Shown here in pieces: positions 60,729 to 64,000 of a DNA stretch of 64,000 bases (positions are counted from its first letter, which is position 1; every line of letters starts with the position of its first letter). The notes beneath the pieces were generated by a model. The model did no database searches and was not told the origin of the DNA. It was given only the letters and a program-made list of their open reading frames with translations. Both the position numbers and the translations under genes were made by a program. The stretch lies in contig DXFM01000048.1 of NCBI GenBank assembly GCA_019114465.1, forward strand, positions 41,475 through 105,474, given 5' to 3'. Source of the DNA: Candidatus Lachnoclostridium avicola. GTDB lineage: Bacteria > Bacillota > Clostridia > Lachnospirales > Lachnospiraceae.

Positions 60729-61877
60729 ATGAAACAATGTCCTGTTTTTAAAAAGTGCGGCGGCTGCCAGTATCTGAATTTAACCTATGAGGAGCAGCTG
60801 GAGAAAAAGAAGAAGGAGCTTCAGCGGCTGTTAAAGGGAATCTGTCCCATCCATGAGGTGATCGGCATGGAAAATCCCTGGCATTACCGCAACAAGGTGC
60901 ATGCCGTATTTTCCCATGACCGGAAGGGCAATCCCATTTCCGGGGTTTATCAGGAAAACAGCCACATTGTACTGCCGGTGGAGAGCTGTCTGATCGAGGA
61001 TGAGAAGGCGGACGAGATTATCGGCACCATCCGTGGAATGTTAAAATCCTTTAAAATCCGGACCTATGACGAGGATACGGGATACGGTCTGCTGCGCCAC
61101 GTGCTGGTAAAGCGGGGCTTTGCCACGGGAGAGATCATGGTGGTGCTGGTAACCGCTTCCCCGGTTTTTCCGTCCCGGAACAATTTTGTAAAGGCCCTGC
61201 GGCAGAAACACCCGGAGATCACCACCGTGATTCAGAATATAAATGGAAGGGACACCAGCATGGTGCTGGGAGACCGGGAGCAGGTGCTGTACGGGAAAGG
61301 ATATATTGAGGACGTCCTCTGCGGCTGCCGGTTCCGGATCTCCGCCCGCTCCTTTTACCAGGTAAACCCGGTGCAGACGGAGGTGCTGTACTCCAAGGCC
61401 ATGGAGTATGCGGGTCTGACGGGAAAGGAGACGGTGGTGGATGCTTACTGCGGAATCGGAACCATCGGAATTGTGGCCAGCAGAAAGGCGAAGCAGGTAA
61501 TCGGCGTGGAGTTAAATCCCGACGCCGTCCGGGACGCGGTGAGAAACGCCAGGGCGAACAAAATCGACAACATCCGCTTTTACCAGGGCGACGCCGGCGA
61601 TTTCCTCCAGAAAATGGCCGCAAACGGAGAGAAAGCCGACGTGGTTTTCATGGACCCGCCCAGAAGCGGCAGCACGGAGCGCTTCATGGCCGCTGCCGCG
61701 GCCATGGGACCGAAGCGGATCGTATACGTCTCCTGCGGCCCGGACACTCTGGCCAGGGATCTGAAGTATTTGCGGAAGAAAGGGTATCGAGTGGAGAAGG
61801 GAGTGGGGGTGGATTTGTTTCCGTGGACAGGGCATTGTGAAGTGATAGTGTCATTGTCCAAACTTAATATCAAGTAG
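60729..61877 (+). CDS. rlmD: 23S rRNA (uracil-5-)-methyltransferase RumA/RlmD type
   Basis: 382 aa from the ATG at 60729 (AGAGGAGAAATAGATCC); the track start adds nine unsupported residues. Cysteines in CPVFKKCGGCQYLNLTYEEQL are part of the [4Fe-4S] cluster, though no TRAM domain precedes them. Methyltransferase core: VDAYCGIGTIGIVASRKAKQVIGVELN, FMDPPRSGSTERF and the catalytic Cys in VYVSCGPDTLARDLKYL. The Lachnospiraceae version usually continues into a C-terminal extension; here a TAG after KLNIK stops the frame. The main enzyme appears intact. Exact U target (747 or 1939) cannot be decided. Confidence 0.92.
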   Translation: MKQCPVFKKCGGCQYLNLTYEEQLEKKKKELQRLLKGICPIHEVIGMENPWHYRNKVHAVFSHDRKGNPISGVYQENSHIVLPVESCLIEDEKADEIIGTIRGMLKSFKIRTYDEDTGYGLLRHVLVKRGFATGEIMVVLVTASPVFPSRNNFVKALRQKHPEITTVIQNINGRDTSMVLGDREQVLYGKGYIEDVLCGCRFRISARSFYQVNPVQTEVLYSKAMEYAGLTGKETVVDAYCGIGTIGIVASRKAKQVIGVELNPDAVRDAVRNARANKIDNIRFYQGDAGDFLQKMAANGEKADVVFMDPPRSGSTERFMAAAAAMGPKRIVYVSCGPDTLARDLKYLRKKGYRVEKGVGVDLFPWTGHCEVIVSLSKLNIK

Positions 61878-62097
61878 TATGCCGAAATGGAGTTGGATCT
61901 GGATGAGCTGGAGTTGGCGGCGGCGGAGAGGAAGGATGCTATCCAGCCTGTATATCTCCCAGATCAAACGGAAGTGTGGGCTGGATGTGGGGCCGAACTA
62001 TAATTTGTCAAAGAAGGAAGATGCTGAAGTGCCGCAGTGCCTGCCGGAGAAGGAAAAAGCAATCAAAGATGCATTGGAATATTTTAGAATGATTTAA
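61878..62097 (+). pseudogene. Decayed C-terminal extension of the RlmD-type protein
   Basis: Directly after the rlmD TAG the same frame continues YAEMELDLDELELAAAERKDA, then the similarity jumps to another frame reading SLYISQIKRKCGLDVGPNYN and KKEDAEVPQCLPEKEKAIKDALEYF to a TAA at 62097. Together these match the extension commonly fused to clostridial RumA proteins, minus a segment of about 15-20 residues. So one stop and one frame-shifting deletion separated it from the enzyme. The 72-aa track ORF covers the second part only and is unlikely to be a gene in its own right. Confidence 0.65.
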
Positions 62098-62119
62098 AGA
62101 TAGATACAGGAGATTAATG

Positions 62120-63838
62120 ATGGATGCACGTAAAGCTCTGATTACAGATATATTTAATAATTCAACATTGGTTGAGATTCCTTTTTTTCAAAGATCTTAT
62201 GTTTGGAAAGAAGATTTGTGGTCTCGCTTGTTGGAAGATATGGAATTTGTAGTAAAAACTAAGAAGCCCCATTTTCTGGGATCTATTATTTTAAAACAAG
62301 GTTCAACACCAGTGTCTGGGGCCTTGTATTCTGCTTGCAAAACTATAGTTGATGGACAGCAGCGCTTAACTACTTTTTTGATTTTCTTGAAAGTTCTTTG
62401 CTTAAAAACAGGGCAAACTGCTTTATTTGATTTTCAGTTTAGAATTATGGGACAAGAGATGGCATTACGTCACGGAAAAAATGATATTAGAGCTTTTGAG
62501 AAAGTTATGTCCTTGACGAAGGCAGAAAAACTTGAAAATTTTGAGAAAAATTCCAGAGTTGTTGAGGCGTTTAATTATTTTGTGGATAATATAGATGCAA
62601 AAAAGTTAGATGTTATGCAAATTATTATGAATACACAGTTTGTCCGTATTGACTTGGATATCAACGAAAACGAACAACAAATTTTTGATACGATTAATTC
62701 TTTGGGCGTTAGTTTGACTACTTCTGAATTACTTAAGAACTACTTTTTCGGTAGGACGTCAATAAATGAGTATGAATCTATATGGGTTCAAGCTTTTGAA
62801 AAAGATGAAGAAACAAAAGCATATTGGGATATAGAATTGGAAACTGGTCGCATCAAAAGAGCTATGATTGATATTTTCTTTGATGCTTATTTTCAGCTAT
62901 TTATTCAAGATAAACAATATAATATCTCAAATGAGGATAAGTTAATGTACGCAAGAGTAGATAACTTATCTCAATCATATCAACATTTTATCAACAACTA
63001 TTGTGGTGGTGATAAAAGCATTGTCCTCAGCCAAATGAAAGAATACGCTCTTTGTTTTATGCAAACATTTCGTCCGGAGCAATGTAATATGGCAGTGCCC
63101 AAAGAAATGGGTACAGAGCGCCTTAACATTATTATTTTTGGCTTAAAGAACACCACTCTGATTCCTTATGTCTTATATTTAGCAAAAAATATAGATCAAA
63201 AAGAAGAATTGAATCAAATATGTGGTGTTCTTGAAAGTTATATAATGCGCCGAATGGTTGTTCATGCACCAACCAAAAATTATAATAATTTATTCACATC
63301 ACTGATTTTGAATGGCGTATTAGACATTGATACGTTACGAATGCGTTTGCAAAAAGCAGGGGATGCAACTACATATATTCCAAGTGATGAAGAATTAGAA
63401 ATTGGATTTAAAAAAGAAAAATTGGTTAATTTACAAGCAAGAGGTATTATTTACTTGCTTGAAAGTATTATACGTCCTGCCGATAGTGCCACAGCCCTTT
63501 TGGGCTTTAACAGTTATAGCCTTGAGCATCTAATGCCAAAAAAATGGAGAAACAATTGGCTTCCATGCACGTCGGAAGAACTGGCAAAAAAAAGAGATTC
63601 TATTCTTCTCACTCTGGGTAATCTTGCGATAATTCCCCAATCACTTAATGCATCTATTAGAGATGCTGCATGGGATGTGAAAAAATCTGGGAAAGGTAAT
63701 AAGCCGGGGTTAGCAATTTGTGCAGGTGGGCTGTATACGTTTCAAAATGTTCTCGATAAGACGGATTGGAACGAAAATGAAATAATTGAACGAGCAACAT
63801 GGATGAGTAATCAAGCAAAAAATGTTTGGAAATTGTAA
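62120..63838 (+). CDS. DUF262/DUF1524 protein (GmrSD-like nuclease family)
   Basis: 572 aa from the second of two adjacent ATGs, 7 nt after AGGAG (the first, at 62117, is 4 nt away). N-terminal DUF262: VEIPFFQRSYVWKEDLWSRLLEDM and IVDGQQRLTTFLIFL, the DGQQR NTPase signature. C-terminal DUF1524-like HNH region: FNSYSLEHLMPKKWRNNW with the EHxxP core, then LGNLAIIPQSLNASI. Single-chain relatives of GmrSD, a type IV restriction enzyme against glucosylated hydroxymethylcytosine phage DNA, share this build. AT-rich codons unlike rlmD beside it point to recent transfer. An antiphage role is inferred; the substrate is unknown. Confidence 0.88.
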   Translation: MDARKALITDIFNNSTLVEIPFFQRSYVWKEDLWSRLLEDMEFVVKTKKPHFLGSIILKQGSTPVSGALYSACKTIVDGQQRLTTFLIFLKVLCLKTGQTALFDFQFRIMGQEMALRHGKNDIRAFEKVMSLTKAEKLENFEKNSRVVEAFNYFVDNIDAKKLDVMQIIMNTQFVRIDLDINENEQQIFDTINSLGVSLTTSELLKNYFFGRTSINEYESIWVQAFEKDEETKAYWDIELETGRIKRAMIDIFFDAYFQLFIQDKQYNISNEDKLMYARVDNLSQSYQHFINNYCGGDKSIVLSQMKEYALCFMQTFRPEQCNMAVPKEMGTERLNIIIFGLKNTTLIPYVLYLAKNIDQKEELNQICGVLESYIMRRMVVHAPTKNYNNLFTSLILNGVLDIDTLRMRLQKAGDATTYIPSDEELEIGFKKEKLVNLQARGIIYLLESIIRPADSATALLGFNSYSLEHLMPKKWRNNWLPCTSEELAKKRDSILLTLGNLAIIPQSLNASIRDAAWDVKKSGKGNKPGLAICAGGLYTFQNVLDKTDWNENEIIERATWMSNQAKNVWKL

Positions 63839-64000
63839 GGTTGTAAAATAAAAAAAGATTAGATGAGTGCGCTAACTTGAAAAAGTAAATTCCAGTGCAG
63901 AGATAAATTCCACCATATTTTATTTTTTACTGATTTTGCAGGAAATTTTTAAGCGGAATCTCCTGTTTTCTGCTATAATTAGCTAAACTCATCGAAAAAT
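63839..64000. other. AT-rich intergenic end of window
   Basis: 162 bp without a supported gene. A TATAAT-like box (CTATAATTAGC near 63974-63984) might start a gene beyond the window. Confidence 0.4.

Noticed and set aside
61879-62097. Independent 72-aa gene after rlmD
   Set aside because: Trp/Arg-rich first half is an out-of-frame reading; the second half is the tail of the known RumA extension.

Overview
The window comes from a spore-forming member of the Firmicutes, most likely the Lachnospiraceae (Clostridium/Enterocloster/Hungatella-type gut anaerobe). This is inferred from the cluster uvrC-hprK-murB-rapZ-whiA-Crh-like HPr, the cotJABC spore-coat operon, a SpoIID-like protein, strong AGGAGG ribosome binding sites and a core that looks moderately GC-rich. 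Two AT-rich islands stand out by base use: an integrated mobile element with a second element remnant (about 37.3-46.2 kb), and a DUF262/DUF1524 gene at the right end.

Layout. 1-7.5 kb: end of a DUF4015 glycosidase-like protein, a DUF1653 protein, uvrC, then hprK-murB-rapZ-whiA-crh-like, closed by a terminator. 7.6-15.2 kb: an OmpR-type regulator faces a tripartite tricarboxylate transporter (TctC, TctB, TctA), a small zinc-ribbon membrane protein, a hybrid sensor kinase and a second TctC-like binding protein whose gene lies partly inside the kinase frame. 15.4-19.9 kb: dnaE and pfkA, followed by a 560-bp intergenic region with a giant hairpin and a 38-bp tandem repeat. 20.5-29.1 kb: nusB-xseA-xseB-ispA-dxs-tlyA-nadK-argR-recN. 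29.2-31.3 kb: a Cys/Asn-rich spore-type protein facing cotJA-cotJB-cotJC. 31.3-32.8 kb: an ECF sigma factor, probable anti-sigma factor and membrane protein on the minus strand. 32.9-37.2 kb: a degenerate HPr-like protein, a 6S RNA, a PerM-type transporter and a SpoIID-domain protein.

37.3-45.2 kb: an integrated element bounded by 76-bp direct repeats. It holds a tyrosine integrase, excisionase with a leader peptide, MobC-like and mini-relaxase genes, a 565-aa protein of unknown function, a serine resolvase with nested inverted repeats, a 32-codon hydrophobic peptide ORF absent from the ORF track, and a Mor-type activator translationally coupled to two zinc-ribbon membrane proteins. Directly to the right (45.2-46.2 kb) is a remnant of a related element: a resolvase scrap, then a second Mor activator behind a nearly identical 110-bp promoter with three 12-bp iterons, coupled to a different cargo gene (YkvA-like). 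The pair suggests a promoter-Mor-cargo cassette in which the cargo can be exchanged; this is the best candidate for an undescribed system here.

46.2-51.9 kb: an SDR oxidoreductase, a small DHFR-like unknown, a secreted nuclease lipoprotein, a SEC-C protein, tRNA-Pro(GGG), a HAD phosphatase and an aminopeptidase P. 52.0-59.8 kb: an amino-sugar (probably MurNAc-type) operon with a mannose-class PTS (EIIC, EIID, EIIAB), an RpiR/MurR regulator, murQ, an AmiE-like serine hydrolase and a multidomain EEP lipoprotein. It sits behind a promoter with a large inverted repeat and a cre-like site, so HPrK and the Crh-like protein encoded at the other end of the window could plausibly contribute to its control through CcpA. 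59.9-63.8 kb: a prolyl-tRNA editing protein, rlmD/rumA with a decayed C-terminal extension, and the DUF262/DUF1524 (GmrSD-like) protein.
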